Numbered from the stretch's first letter, positions 28,577 through 37,340 are shown. The stretch: 64,000 nt of DNA from Methanofervidicoccus abyssi (GCF_004310395.1 NZ_BFAX01000004.1:186001-250000); one strand, 5' to 3'. Translations and numbers: made by a program. Notes: generated by a model not told the origin, from the sequence alone.

Positions 28577-29425
28577 TCACTTCCCAATGGTAAGTATAAG
28601 TTCCCTTATTATCTTTGCAGCTGCGATAGAGGTAATACTATTTACATCACAGGGTGGAGACACCTCTACAACATCGAAACCTACTATTTTATCCCTTAGA
28701 TCCCTAAAAAGATAAAGGGTACTTATCAGCTCCTTAGTAGAATATCCACAAGGTTCAGGAGTGCCAGTCCCGGGGGCGTAGGCTGGATCTAATACATCTA
28801 TATCTATGGTGATATAAATATACTTATCTAAGGATTTTATCTCTTTAATATCCTCTTCCTTCGGTAACCTACTGAATATATTTGTATTCTTCCAGGCAAA
28901 TTCCCATTCGTCTTTATCTCCACTTCTAATACCAAATTGATATATATCTTTTGTAATCTCATAACATCTCCTTATAACCGAGGCGTGGGAGTATTTATTT
29001 CCTAGATACTCCTCCCTTAGATCGCAGTGGGCATCAAAATGGATAAGCACTATATCCTTATAGACCTCTTTTGAAGATTTAACGAGGGGATACGTAGTAG
29101 AGTGATCACCCCCTATCATTACCACCTTCTTTCCATCCCTCATAATCTCAAGAGTAGCTCTATAGATTCTATTTAGGATCTCCCTTTGATCCCCCTCTAT
29201 TATAATGTTGTTTAAATCTGAGATTTTTACATCTGCTAGATCTCTTCTTAGATGTGGACTGTAGGTTTCTAACACCCAGGAGGCTTTCCTAACTTCGTCT
29301 GGTCCAAATCTTGCCCCAGGTTTATAGGTAGTTGTGCCGTCGTATGGCACTCCAAATATAGCAAATTCACACTCCTGGTAGTCAGAATAGGCACATAGAT
29401 ACCTATAACACTCCTCGAAGTAGAT
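28577..29425 (-). CDS. speB: Agmatinase SpeB, apparently initiated at an ATC codon
   Basis: A 282-residue ureohydrolase that cleaves agmatine to putrescine and urea. Seen: FGVPYDGTTTYKPGARFGP near residues 23-41, GGDHSTTYPLV near 103-113, HFDAHCDLREEY near 128-139, and ITIDIDVLDPAYAPGTGTPE near 199-218; the Asp and His residues bind two Mn ions. The conserved N-terminus continues upstream of the first GTG (29350) through FEECYRYLCAYSDYQECEFA to a stop codon just beyond 29431, with no ATG, GTG or TTG. ATC at 29423-29425 is four bases after GGTGA, exactly where this genome places its start codons. Length then matches MJ0309-type proteins. Confidence 0.85.
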   Translation of the reverse strand: MYFEECYRYLCAYSDYQECEFAIFGVPYDGTTTYKPGARFGPDEVRKASWVLETYSPHLRRDLADVKISDLNNIIIEGDQREILNRIYRATLEIMRDGKKVVMIGGDHSTTYPLVKSSKEVYKDIVLIHFDAHCDLREEYLGNKYSHASVIRRCYEITKDIYQFGIRSGDKDEWEFAWKNTNIFSRLPKEEDIKEIKSLDKYIYITIDIDVLDPAYAPGTGTPEPCGYSTKELISTLYLFRDLRDKIVGFDVVEVSPPCDVNSITSIAAAKIIRELILTIGK

Positions 29426-29843
29426 GTTCTCACCTTATTTATTAAATTTATTAATTATTCATCAGCTATTAACAAACCTCAATAATTAAGTATCAGATTA
29501 TATTAAAAAATAAGATAAAAAATAAGGAAAAGGTTTAAAATAAAAATAGAGTTTTTCAATTATCCTGCTAGTAAGAATTTTTCATTATTTTATTCTCGTT
29601 ATAGCTCTAATAGTGTTTTTTAACATATATATATTTACTATATTTCTTTAAACTGTCACTTTGATGGAACTCTCACCGATCTCACACCTTTCAGGGTAAC
29701 AACTGTAGTTACATAATTTTATGGTTATTATTATTTTTAATAATTTTTTAATTTATGATATTTAAGATAGTTATTTTTTTATTAAAATCTTAATGAATTA
29801 TTATAACTTTAAAGAACATATAATTTTTGTATTTCGTGATACT
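29426..29843. other. 418-bp divergent spacer between speB and truA
   Basis: The spacer is A-rich on the left (29500-29550) and T-rich on the right. In between, 29669-29712 has mixed composition and contains CACCGATCTCACACC, TTCAGGGTAAC and a GTAAC/GTTAC hairpin. Most of these bases recur at 54083-54107. No gene. Confidence 0.45.
29669..29712. other. Motif shared with the structured island near 54.1 kb
   Basis: CACCGATCT at 29674-29682, CAC, then TTCAGGGTAA at 29690-29699, followed by a hairpin of GTAAC (29696-29700) with GTTAC (29708-29712). The 54 kb copy reads CACCGATCT, GCAC, TTCAGGTAA with a GGTA/TACC hairpin. It may be part of a small RNA or regulator site; strand unknown. Confidence 0.4.
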
Positions 29844-30665
29844 ATGGAAAGAATGTATATCCTTAAGGTAGCTTACGATGGACGTCATAGGGGATTCCAA
29901 TCTCAACCTCACAGAGACACTGTATGTGATCACGTACTAAGTGCATTAGAAGAGTGTGGTTATATAAGTGAAGAAAAAAGGGGTATTGTATTTTACGGAG
30001 GTAGAACCGATAAAGGTGTCTCTGCACTTGGAAATTTTGTAGTAGTCTATCTAAAGAAAGAACCTAAACTTTCCTACATTTACTCAAAGTTAAAGAATAA
30101 AGGTATCTGGGTACTAGGATATAGAGAGATAGAAGGAATACCTAAAGTAAAATATAGACACTATAGGTATATACTTCCAAAGGAAGGTAATTACAACGTA
30201 GGTCTGATGATCGAGGGATCTAAAAAACTTATTGGGACCCATTCCTTCCATAATCTTTCCAAAAGAGACAGATCCAAGAAAAAAAGTCCTATTAGGAGAA
30301 TATTCGATATAAAGATCTCCGAGGATAGATACTATATTATAATAGATGTCATAGGCGAAAGTTTTCTCTGGAATATGGTAAGGAAGATAGTAACAGTACT
30401 CTCTGAGATAGGTAGAGGTAGGAAAGATATAAGTTGGATAGATGACCTCCTGCATATTGATCATAGGGAAGGTGTACCTCCTGCTCCTCCTGAAGGTCTT
30501 ATTCTAGTTGAAGCTAGGACAGATGTAGAATATATATACGACCCCTACGTACTTAGAAGATTCAGAGAAGAATGGATGGAAGAGTATCTTAAGAGTATTG
30601 TAAAGTTTGGAATATCTAAAAGTATGGTAGATCTACTGGAATCTCCTTTTAACAGAATGGTATAG
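29844..30665 (+). CDS. truA: tRNA pseudouridine synthase A (TruA)
   Basis: A 273-residue TruA-family enzyme that makes pseudouridine at tRNA positions 38-40. Seen: [20 protein letters not shown] near residues 6-25, the catalytic [15 protein letters not shown] near 53-67 with the nucleophilic Asp, and the C-terminal [11 protein letters not shown] near 175-185. The start ATG at 29844 is behind GTGATACT; the frame is open 17 codons further upstream, but without a good site. The 3' end overlaps the 3' end of convergent argG by about 33 bp. Confidence 0.88.
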   Translation: MERMYILKVAYDGRHRGFQSQPHRDTVCDHVLSALEECGYISEEKRGIVFYGGRTDKGVSALGNFVVVYLKKEPKLSYIYSKLKNKGIWVLGYREIEGIPKVKYRHYRYILPKEGNYNVGLMIEGSKKLIGTHSFHNLSKRDRSKKKSPIRRIFDIKISEDRYYIIIDVIGESFLWNMVRKIVTVLSEIGRGRKDISWIDDLLHIDHREGVPPAPPEGLILVEARTDVEYIYDPYVLRRFREEWMEEYLKSIVKFGISKSMVDLLESPFNRMV

Positions 30666-31826
30666 TATAGCCTGTAGTCCGTAGTATTTAACCATGCCTA
30701 CGATCTCTCTCTGGTCCATATCCTTCTCCTCAAAGGATACGAGATCTTTATTGTACAGTGCATATGGACTCTCTCTTCCAATAACCCTAATAGAACCTCC
30801 GTATAACTTCAAGGTAACTTTTCCACAAACTCTTTCCTGGGTTTTTTCTATGAATGCATCTAATGCTTCCCTTAGAGGTTCATGCCAGAGTCCTCTATAT
30901 ATAAGATCTCCGTAGGTGGCATCTACTATATCCTTGAACTTCAACTCTTCCCTACTGAGTACTAACTGCTCCAACGCCTTATGTGCAGTTATTAGCATCA
31001 CCGCCCCCGGACATTCATAGTTTTCCCTGGATTTTAAACCTAAGATTCTATCTTCCATAATGTCTATCCTACCGATACCGTTCCTTCCACCTATTCTGTT
31101 ACACTCCCTTACAAGATCAACAGGATCCATCTTCTTTCCATTTATACCGACAGGGACACCTTTTTCAAACTCTATCTCTATGTATTCTTCCTCAGTACAT
31201 TCCTTTGGATTCCTCGTCCATGTAAATATCTCTTCAGGAGGTTCAAATGATGGGTCTTCCAAAGGACCTCCCTCTATACTTCTGCCCCACAGGTTTTCAT
31301 CTATACTGTATTTTTTACTCTCTGATGGAATATCTATACCATGTTTTTTGGCGTACTCTATCTCCTCCTTCCTTGTAAGATTTAGGTCCCTAATTGGAGC
31401 TATGATTCTTAGATGTGGTGCCATCGCCCTGACGATACTTTCAAATCTAAACTGATCATTCCCTTTCCCTGTACAACCGTGAGCCACTGCCTCTGCACCT
31501 AACTCCTCTGCCAGCTGGACCAGCTTCAATGCAATTAAGGGCCTTGCTAGAGCTGTAGATAGAGGATATCCTTCGTACATGGCATTTGCCTTTATTGCCC
31601 TAAATATGTATTCTTTTACAAACTCTTCCTTGGCATCTATAGTGTAGTGTTTATATACTCCGTATCTTTTTGCCTTCTCCTCAGATTCCACAATCTCTTC
31701 TTCAGGTTGTCCCACATCTACACACAAGGTTACTACCTTATAGCCATACTTCTCCTCTAACAACTTTAGACAACAACTTGTATCTAAACCTCCAGAGTAT
31801 GCTAAAACACATATCTTATCAGCCAT
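30633..31826 (-). CDS. argG: Argininosuccinate synthase
   Basis: A 397-residue enzyme joining citrulline and aspartate with ATP in arginine synthesis. Seen: the PP-loop [20 protein letters not shown] near residues 8-27, [35 protein letters not shown] near 115-129 and [20 protein letters not shown] in the middle. The GGTGATAAG-ATG start lies only 4 bp after hcgC, so argG is the third gene of an hcgB-hcgC-argG transcript. The operon partnership is unusual by function but clear by spacing. Confidence 0.95.
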   Translation of the reverse strand: MADKICVLAYSGGLDTSCCLKLLEEKYGYKVVTLCVDVGQPEEEIVESEEKAKRYGVYKHYTIDAKEEFVKEYIFRAIKANAMYEGYPLSTALARPLIALKLVQLAEELGAEAVAHGCTGKGNDQFRFESIVRAMAPHLRIIAPIRDLNLTRKEEIEYAKKHGIDIPSESKKYSIDENLWGRSIEGGPLEDPSFEPPEEIFTWTRNPKECTEEEYIEIEFEKGVPVGINGKKMDPVDLVRECNRIGGRNGIGRIDIMEDRILGLKSRENYECPGAVMLITAHKALEQLVLSREELKFKDIVDATYGDLIYRGLWHEPLREALDAFIEKTQERVCGKVTLKLYGGSIRVIGRESPYALYNKDLVSFEEKDMDQREIVGMVKYYGLQAILYHSVKRRFQ

Positions 31827-31830
31827 CTTA

Positions 31831-32622
31831 TCACCTGTATATTGGTTCTACGAAGGATTTTACCCTCTCCATATTTCTCCTGAGTATCTCATCTATCTTT
31901 GGATATATATCCTCATCTAAGCAACTTACAGTTATGGCAGGGGTGTTTATCTCTCCCATAAACTTTTTGACGTTCTTCTCGTGGAACAGAATACCCTCGT
32001 AGTATTTGAGATTTGGTATTACATACAGTATCCCTTCAAGTTCCCTGATCTCATGGCAGGCGTCTAGTATAGTGTCTATAGTTAATGTCATAGTTCCAGA
32101 AGTTTTCGAGATCCTAGAGATCCTGTAAGTATTTAACAACCCCCTTTTCTTACCTACCTTTAACCTCTCTAATGAGTTATCTACCTCGAAAATCTCCCTA
32201 TCATACACTCCTTTTGGATTCTCTACAATAAGTACTTCGGGATCGAAGTTGGAAATGACCTCTGGACTCAAGCCCCCTAACCCAGTTAAGTCGATAACTA
32301 AGTCAGGGTTTAACTTCTTATTTCTCAAGGCGAGATTGAAAGAGTTTATGTCCATAAAAGTTATATCCTTATTGTTTCGCACAATATCCTTCAGATGGGG
32401 ATATATATCTACAAGTATCACCTTCTCAGAGTCATTTAAAAGGGAAGAAGCCATATAATTTCCACAGAGGTAGGCTCCAAATATGAGGGTCTCCCTAAAC
32501 TCTTCCCCCTCTAAGAAGTACTTTATAGCTCTTGTCTTCTCCTCCACAATAGAGTATATTATATCTACTACCTTAGTTTTTGACTCCAAGGTTTTCACAG
32601 TCTCAGTTATACCACACATCAT
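31831..32622 (-). CDS. hcgC: FeGP cofactor biosynthesis methyltransferase HcgC
   Basis: A 263-residue protein of the DUF1188 family, which methylates C3 of the pyridinol ring of the [Fe]-hydrogenase cofactor. Seen: [17 protein letters not shown] near residues 45-61, [14 protein letters not shown] near 68-81 (a SAM/nucleotide-binding fold), [13 protein letters not shown] near 107-119 and [15 protein letters not shown] near the C-terminus. It sits between hcgB (10 bp gap) and argG (4 bp gap). Its client, Hmd, is encoded at 18.9 kb. Confidence 0.88.
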   Translation of the reverse strand: MMCGITETVKTLESKTKVVDIIYSIVEEKTRAIKYFLEGEEFRETLIFGAYLCGNYMASSLLNDSEKVILVDIYPHLKDIVRNNKDITFMDINSFNLALRNKKLNPDLVIDLTGLGGLSPEVISNFDPEVLIVENPKGVYDREIFEVDNSLERLKVGKKRGLLNTYRISRISKTSGTMTLTIDTILDACHEIRELEGILYVIPNLKYYEGILFHEKNVKKFMGEINTPAITVSCLDEDIYPKIDEILRRNMERVKSFVEPIYR

Positions 32623-32632
32623 AGATATCCCT

Positions 32633-33115
32633 CTATATACCTATCCTCTTCAGAGCTTCCAACAACTCCTCTCTCACAGTATCTTCAATACTTCTTTTAT
32701 GTATAACAGAGGGAGGAGACAGGGAACCACTTAAGATCCTACCTTTGCCGTCCATAATGAGAAGCATAGAACCTGAACCTGGCACTCCCAATCTTCCCCT
32801 TGCAATAACTATATGGGCATCTGTAGTATCTACTGCCATCAAACCCTTACTTAATACCGGCATCCTTGTAAGATCTGAGACCTCTGTAGGTATATCTACC
32901 TTGGATATATCTACATCCTTATCTTTATATACCTTCTCTATTAAGATATCTCTGATTATCCTAAATTTATTTAAGTTGTTTGTAGCAACAACTATCTTTT
33001 TCCCATTGAGAATATAATTCTTTATAGTTTCTATCTCTTCCCATTTATCTCCTTTTCTTTCTCCCCTGTAGGATTCAAGGTATGCCTTTAGAATACAGTT
33101 TTCCAATCTATCCAT
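32633..33115 (-). CDS. hcgB: FeGP cofactor biosynthesis guanylyltransferase HcgB
   Basis: A 160-residue protein of the HcgB/DUF3236 family, which attaches GMP to the pyridinol in FeGP cofactor synthesis. Seen: IVVATNNLNKFRIIRDILIE near residues 40-59, an ITPase-like beginning, GLMAVDTTDAHIVIARGRLG near 91-110 and GVPGSGSMLLIMDGKGRIL near 110-128. A GAGAGGG run touches the ATG. It is first in the hcgB-hcgC-argG cluster and divergent from spcS. Confidence 0.86.
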   Translation of the reverse strand: MDRLENCILKAYLESYRGERKGDKWEEIETIKNYILNGKKIVVATNNLNKFRIIRDILIEKVYKDKDVDISKVDIPTEVSDLTRMPVLSKGLMAVDTTDAHIVIARGRLGVPGSGSMLLIMDGKGRILSGSLSPPSVIHKRSIEDTVREELLEALKRIGI

Positions 33116-33327
33116 CCCTCTCCCTTTTCTATTTATTTTCTTTTTAGTTGTTGATGATTTTTAAGATATATATCTCTAGGTGTGTTTATAGTATTCCTAC
33201 TATTTCTTTTTTTATTAAATTATAATTAATTAATACAATTAATAATCTTAGAATCATGAATAAAAAAATAATAATTTCAAAACACCTAAATAAACAACAA
33301 TAAATAAAGGTAAAAAACAAAATATGG

Positions 33328-33353
33328 CTTTTATATCGGAGTATTGGAGAAAG
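33328..33353 (-). repeat. Dispersed intergenic element, copy 4 (short), overlapping the spcS promoter
   Basis: On the plus strand CTTTTATATCGGAGTATTGG then AGAAAG. Copy 2 carries CCTTTATATCAGAGTACTAG then AGAA, only three to four substitutions apart. The TTTATAT part is about 40 bp before the spcS ATG and may serve as its TATA box, so some similarity could be promoter-related. Confidence 0.4.
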
Positions 33354-33372
33354 TTTAATAAAAAGTGAAACT

Positions 33373-34689
33373 ATGTTCAGGATGGATGTAAGTGGGCTGA
33401 TCCCCAAGAATATGGAGAATAGAGGTTTATTAATATTAAAGGACAACCTAAGGTTCATCGAGGATATACTAAGTCATCGAAGAATTCCAAAAGAAGGGTT
33501 ACCTGAAGATAAGATAAGATTACTTTTAAAGTTCTTCTCACTTATGGATACTGACAAGGATCCAAAGGTTATAAGGATTGGGGAGAGGGAGGGTAGATGT
33601 GTTTCTAAGATCCAGGAAGAGTTAGTCTCTGGATTCTGTCATGGTATAGGTAGAAGTGGCAATCTCATAGATCCTCAACCTAAAGCCCCCGGTGCAAGTG
33701 CAATGTACAACTTGACTAATAGTATGTTAACAAGTTTCCTAAGGAATCTTGGTTTAAAGGTCCATGGGATAGGGCTACCAGTGGCAACAGGACTCTCCCT
33801 ATCTCTCTGTCTGAATGCTGTAAGGAGGATGTATAACTCCAACGTGGTGATATACCCCTACGCTGCCCATAAGAGCCCAATAAAAGGGGTCTATCTTGTA
33901 GGGTTTAGGATGAGGCTGGTGGAGACTAAACTTTACGGAGATGCCGTCAAGGTAGATGTAGATGATATAGAAGATGCCATAGTACATGAGATAGATATGG
34001 GCAACAATCCCTGTATATTAAGTACTTTAACATTCTTTCCACCTAGGGAGAGTGATGATATAGTAGAAATAGGAAAAATCTGTAAGGAATACAACATACC
34101 TCACATTGTAAATGGTGCTTATGCACTCCAGAATAGATACTATATAGAAAAACTGAGGAAAGCATTCAAGTATCGTGTAGATGCAGTAGTAAGTTCTTCA
34201 GATAAGAACCTACTAACACCCATAGGTGGAGGTATTGTATATTCAAAGGATAAGGATTTTTTAAGGGAGGTATCTCTCAGTTATCCAGGTAGAGCCTGTG
34301 CAACTCCTATTGTAAATATACTTATCTCTCTCCTATCCCTAGGAATGAAAAGATATCTGGAGTTGATGGAGGAACAGAGGAGATGTAGAGATCTTTTAGA
34401 AGAACTCTTAAACAATCTAGTTGAAAAAACAGAAAGTAAAGTTTTAAATATTAACAATCCCATATCCTTAGCTGTAACTGTTAATTCGGATCCTGTTGAA
34501 ATTGCAGGAAAACTTTATAACTTACGGGTCACTGGTCCAAGAGGTGTAAGATCCACCGACAAATTTGCTACCTGCTATCTTCACAAGTATCCTTACGATT
34601 ACATTGTTATAAATGCAGCTATCGGTGTAAGGGATAAAGATATTATTGCGGTAGTTGAAAAATTGGAAGACGTTCTATTGAGACGGTAA
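33373..34689 (+). CDS. spcS: O-phosphoseryl-tRNA(Sec) selenium transferase SepSecS
   Basis: A 438-residue PLP enzyme that converts phosphoseryl-tRNA(Sec) to selenocysteinyl-tRNA with selenophosphate. Seen: RIGEREGRCVSKIQEELV near residues 74-91, HGIGRSGNLIDPQPKAPGAS near 97-116 (phosphate-binding loop), VIYPYAAHKSPIKG near 157-170 and SSSDKNLLTPIGGGIVYS near 276-293, where the Lys binds PLP. Its product is needed to read the UGA of frhA in this same window. GTGAAACT precedes the ATG; divergent from hcgB. Confidence 0.95.
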   Translation: MFRMDVSGLIPKNMENRGLLILKDNLRFIEDILSHRRIPKEGLPEDKIRLLLKFFSLMDTDKDPKVIRIGEREGRCVSKIQEELVSGFCHGIGRSGNLIDPQPKAPGASAMYNLTNSMLTSFLRNLGLKVHGIGLPVATGLSLSLCLNAVRRMYNSNVVIYPYAAHKSPIKGVYLVGFRMRLVETKLYGDAVKVDVDDIEDAIVHEIDMGNNPCILSTLTFFPPRESDDIVEIGKICKEYNIPHIVNGAYALQNRYYIEKLRKAFKYRVDAVVSSSDKNLLTPIGGGIVYSKDKDFLREVSLSYPGRACATPIVNILISLLSLGMKRYLELMEEQRRCRDLLEELLNNLVEKTESKVLNINNPISLAVTVNSDPVEIAGKLYNLRVTGPRGVRSTDKFATCYLHKYPYDYIVINAAIGVRDKDIIAVVEKLEDVLLRR

Positions 34690-34700
34690 CAGGTGAAAAG

Positions 34701-35483
34701 ATGGCTATATCCATTGCTATAGCATCAGGTAAAGGAGGTACGGGTAAAACCACTATTGCAGCAAATTTAGCCGTAGCTTTAGCTAAGTTCAGAAGAGATG
34801 TTATAGTGTTAGATGCAGATATAGCTATGGCTAATTTAGAGTTAGTATTGGGAGTTGAAGGAAAAGGTAAAACATTAAACGATGTTCTTGCAGGGAGGGC
34901 CAGTATAGAGGAGGCTATATATGAAGGACCTGCAGGGGTAAAGGTAGTGCCTGCAGGTATATCCCTAGATGCATTTAGGAAGGCACGACCAGAGAAATTA
35001 GAGGAAGTACTGAAGAAATTACATGACATGGCTGAAATTATAATTATAGACTGTCCTGCAGGAATTGGAAGAGAGGCTTTGACTGCAATATCTGCTTCAG
35101 AACACCTAATACTGGTAGTTAATCCGGAGATATCCTCTATCTCCGACGCCCTCAAGGTTATAGCTATTGCCAGGAGATTAGATACAAATGTATTAGGAGC
35201 TATAATAAACAGAACTATGAAAGAAGATTCAGAACTAAGCTCAAAGGCTATTGCTACAATTTTAGAAGTTCCGGTTCTAGGTGTAGTTCCTGAAGACCCC
35301 AACGTAAGGAAGTGTGCTGCATTTGGAGTACCTATTGTAATAAGGTATCCAGATTCTCCCGCTTCTCAGGCCATTATGGAGATCGCTGCAAAGTTGATAG
35401 GTAAAGAATACAAACCTAAAAAAGTTGAAAAAGAATCCTTTATTAAAAAATTCATTAGAGGAATATTTGGAGGTAGAAAATGA
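34701..35483 (+). CDS. minD: MinD-family ATPase
   Basis: A 260-residue MinD/ParA-type ATPase. Seen: IASGKGGTGKTTIAANLAVAL near residues 6-26 (deviant Walker A), VLDADIAMANLELVLG near 38-53, IIDCPAGIGREAL near 111-123 and a lysine-rich C-terminal amphipathic tail (ESFIKKFIRGIFGG) that could bind the membrane. Archaeal MinD proteins help position cell-surface structures. The stop overlaps the start of a tiny membrane-protein gene as ATGA, so the products are likely made together. Confidence 0.88.
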   Translation: MAISIAIASGKGGTGKTTIAANLAVALAKFRRDVIVLDADIAMANLELVLGVEGKGKTLNDVLAGRASIEEAIYEGPAGVKVVPAGISLDAFRKARPEKLEEVLKKLHDMAEIIIIDCPAGIGREALTAISASEHLILVVNPEISSISDALKVIAIARRLDTNVLGAIINRTMKEDSELSSKAIATILEVPVLGVVPEDPNVRKCAAFGVPIVIRYPDSPASQAIMEIAAKLIGKEYKPKKVEKESFIKKFIRGIFGGRK

Positions 35484-35662
35484 CGTATGGTACAGTAGCC
35501 ATAATAATAGCCATATTTAGCCTTATATTAAACGTTATATTATTCATAAAAGTAGTCCAGTTAAAGACGGAGTTAGATCATATTAAACAATCCACTAAGT
35601 TAACTAGAGAGGAGTTGGAAAAAATCCAGGAAAGACTGAAGAGACTTAAAGATTTGAAGTAA
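35480..35662 (+). CDS. Small membrane protein with coiled-coil tail, copy A
   Basis: A 60-residue protein: one N-terminal membrane helix (VAIIIAIFSLILNVILFIK) followed by a charged helix (KTELDHIKQSTKLTREELEK...) likely to form a coiled coil. Its ATG overlaps the minD stop. The family is not recognised. Copy C at 35885-36070 is almost the same protein. A membrane anchor or partner for MinD is a reasonable inference from the coupling. Confidence 0.72.
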   Translation: MTYGTVAIIIAIFSLILNVILFIKVVQLKTELDHIKQSTKLTREELEKIQERLKRLKDLK

Positions 35663-35664
35663 TT
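35491..35664 (+). repeat. Direct repeat A, nearly the same as 35899-36072
   Basis: About 174 bp recur 408 bp downstream with only a few substitutions, spanning the coding part of small membrane proteins A and C and continuing two bases past the stop. The intervening copy B is much more diverged. Confidence 0.85.
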
Positions 35665-35689
35665 TTGATAGTATATGAAAGGAGAAAGA

Positions 35690-35875
35690 ATGAATTTCTA
35701 CGAAATAATGGCTACTGTATTGTCTATCTTTAGTATTTTTGTATATTTTACACTATTTATAACTACTATCCAACTAAAAAAAGAGTTGAAACAACTTAAA
35801 CAATCCACGAGATTAACTGAGGAAGAGTTGGAAAAAATTAACGAGAGGTTAGAAAAACTTAAAACTTCAAAATAG
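35690..35875 (+). CDS. Small membrane protein with coiled-coil tail, copy B
   Basis: A 61-residue paralogue with the same plan: membrane helix (MATVLSIFSIFVYFTLFITT) then a charged helix (KKELKQLKQSTRLTEEELEK...). The start at 35690 is chosen because AAGGAGAAAGA precedes it; an ATG at 35675 would add five residues. It is more diverged than copies A and C, so the triplication is partly old. Confidence 0.68.
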   Translation: MNFYEIMATVLSIFSIFVYFTLFITTIQLKKELKQLKQSTRLTEEELEKINERLEKLKTSK

Positions 35876-35884
35876 AGGGAAAAA

Positions 35885-36070
35885 ATGATACCATACAGTA
35901 CAATAGCCATAATAATAGCCATATTTAGCCTTATACTAAACGTTATATTATTCATAAAAGTAGTCCAGTTAAAGACGGAGTTAGATCATATTAAACAATC
36001 CACTAAGTTAACTAGAGAGGAGTTGGAAAAAATCCAGGAAAGACTGAAGAGACTTAAAGATTTGAAGTAA
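35885..36070 (+). CDS. Small membrane protein with coiled-coil tail, copy C
   Basis: A 61-residue protein that, after its first few residues, is the same as copy A. At DNA level about 170 bp match copy A with only a couple of differences, so it is a recent duplication or gene conversion. Its stop directly abuts the 3' end of convergent dphB. Confidence 0.7.
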   Translation: MIPYSTIAIIIAIFSLILNVILFIKVVQLKTELDHIKQSTKLTREELEKIQERLKRLKDLK

Positions 36071-36072
36071 TT
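35899..36072 (+). repeat. Direct repeat C, partner of 35491-35664
   Basis: Second member of the near-identical pair; offset 408 bp. The 3' end reaches into the last bases of the convergent dphB gene. Confidence 0.85.
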
Positions 36073-36841
36073 ATGAGATGTTCTCGCATAAGTACTTCAA
36101 GGCCTCTTCTTCCATAAAGTGCAACTTTCCAGGAATGATAATGGAGTGTAGAGGAGGCCCAAAGTCGTAATCAATAAGATCTTTGATTTTGCCATATACA
36201 ATTTTTGGTTTAAAACTCCCTGCCCTGGCAAGTACAACAACCTTGGTGTTCTCATTTAAAATGTTCTCCCTTCTCCTATTCTCTATCTCAAGTAGGATCT
36301 TAAGACCTTCGTTGGCACTCATGAATCTATTTTTATCACTATCTAAATCTAAGAGACAGAGTGTGTGTAGGCCCATCCTCAGATTATCCCTTATAACATA
36401 GTAGGGGGTCTCTGGAAAGTAGTTAGGTTCGGGAAAGACTATTGAGGCGGTTCTTCCAAATTTGTATATCTGTAATCCTGTAATTCCCACTGCAGAGTAT
36501 ATAGAAGGGGCATTAATAACCCTTACATCTATACCTCTCTTCTTAGCCTCTATGACGAGATCTACATGGGTCGTAGCCACCATAGGGTCTCCTGCTGTTA
36601 GGAACATCACTGTCTTATTTCTACTCTCTTCAATTAGTTTATCACTCCTACACTCAACATCTTCTCTACTAAGGAGGGTTATCTTCTTTCCAATAACTTC
36701 TTCTATTTTATTTAAGGTTGTACCAGTTAAAGCAGCTGTGTAGAATTCTGCGTATATTTTATCTGCCCTTTTAGCGTATTCAAGAGTTTTTAGAGTCATA
36801 TCTTTTTCGTCGTACAATCCCAAACCCGCAAGTATCAACAT
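36071..36841 (-). CDS. dphB: Diphthine synthase DphB
   Basis: A 256-residue SAM-dependent methyltransferase of the tetrapyrrole-methylase fold that methylates the modified His of elongation factor 2 on the way to diphthamide. Seen: LAGLGLYDEKDMTLKTLEYA near residues 4-23, YAEFYTAALTGT near 31-42, VMFLTAGDPMVATTHVDLV near 74-92 and LHTLCLLDLD near 158-167. It is convergent with the small membrane-protein genes, meeting them end to end. Confidence 0.92.
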   Translation of the reverse strand: MLILAGLGLYDEKDMTLKTLEYAKRADKIYAEFYTAALTGTTLNKIEEVIGKKITLLSREDVECRSDKLIEESRNKTVMFLTAGDPMVATTHVDLVIEAKKRGIDVRVINAPSIYSAVGITGLQIYKFGRTASIVFPEPNYFPETPYYVIRDNLRMGLHTLCLLDLDSDKNRFMSANEGLKILLEIENRRRENILNENTKVVVLARAGSFKPKIVYGKIKDLIDYDFGPPLHSIIIPGKLHFMEEEALKYLCENIS

Positions 36842-37136
36842 ATTACAATCCCTCTTTATTATTAAAGATATTGAAAAATCAATAACAAAAATATATGGTT
36901 ATAATAGTTATTATAATAATATCCTAAAATCGTTAAATATCTCAGGATTTTTATGAGCACTAAAATAAGAATTTGATAATAGAAGATTTCTCTATATTTT
37001 ATCTTATATTTTATTAAGTATTATTTTTTAAACAATATATTAATGAGGACTGTTCTAATCAAGGTTTTACCTGTTCATTATTAAATCAATATATTTACAT
37101 ATACAGATAAATTGGATACCAAAAATAAACGAAAAA
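36842..37136. other. AT-rich spacer between dphB and tRNA-Thr
   Basis: Nothing gene-like. Only A/T runs, plus a weak inverted sequence CTCAGGATTTTTATGAG near 36941-36957. Confidence 0.45.
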
Positions 37137-37213
37137 TGGAGCCTTGGGCGGGATTTGAACCCGCGACCTTCTGCTTACCAAGCAGACGCTCTGCCAGGCT
37201 GAGCCACCAAGGC
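37137..37213 (-). tRNA. tRNA-Thr (anticodon GGU), CCA encoded
   Basis: Reverse strand: acceptor GCCTTGG/CCAAGGC, D arm, anticodon stem TCTGC/GCAGA around TTGGTAA (anticodon GGT), T arm GCGGG-TTCAAAT-CCCGC, discriminator U and encoded CCA. No intron. As an ANN-decoding tRNA it should carry t6A, made with Kae1-Bud32 encoded 1.7 kb away. Confidence 0.97.
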
Positions 37214-37247
37214 ACAATACCGATTATTCTATAAATCCACCATCAGG

Positions 37248-37268
37248 TATATATACTTTTCGGTTATG
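37248..37268 (-). promoter_or_regulatory. Promoter (BRE and TATA box) of tRNA-Thr
   Basis: On the minus strand CATAACCGAAAAGTATATAT, differing by one base from the tRNA-Cys promoter string at 18551-18570. It ends 34 bp before the tRNA. Both tRNAs are also immediately preceded by TATTGT. Confidence 0.75.
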
Positions 37269-37270
37269 TA

Positions 37271-37340
37271 GAATCTGACTACCTTACTTCTTCAATACCT
37301 AACTGTTAATTCAGGATAAAATTCAGGATAAGAAGAACTT
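37271..37340 (+). repeat. Dispersed intergenic element, copy 5
   Basis: Contains GAATCTGACTACCTTACTTC, TTCAATACCTAACTG and CAGGATAAGAAGAACTTATT, matching the block order of copies 3, 6 and 7. It holds an internal tandem of AATTCAGGATAA. T-rich sequence follows. It lies between the tRNA-Thr promoter and the HD hydrolase gene. Confidence 0.42.

Noticed and set aside
33186-33458. 90-codon minus-strand frame across the spcS start
   Set aside because: It covers the spcS promoter and coding start and is hydrophobic low-complexity; no ribosome binding site.
34643-35302. Open frame of 219 codons on the minus strand over minD
   Set aside because: Serine/isoleucine-rich shadow of minD codon usage, with no start signal or recognisable family.
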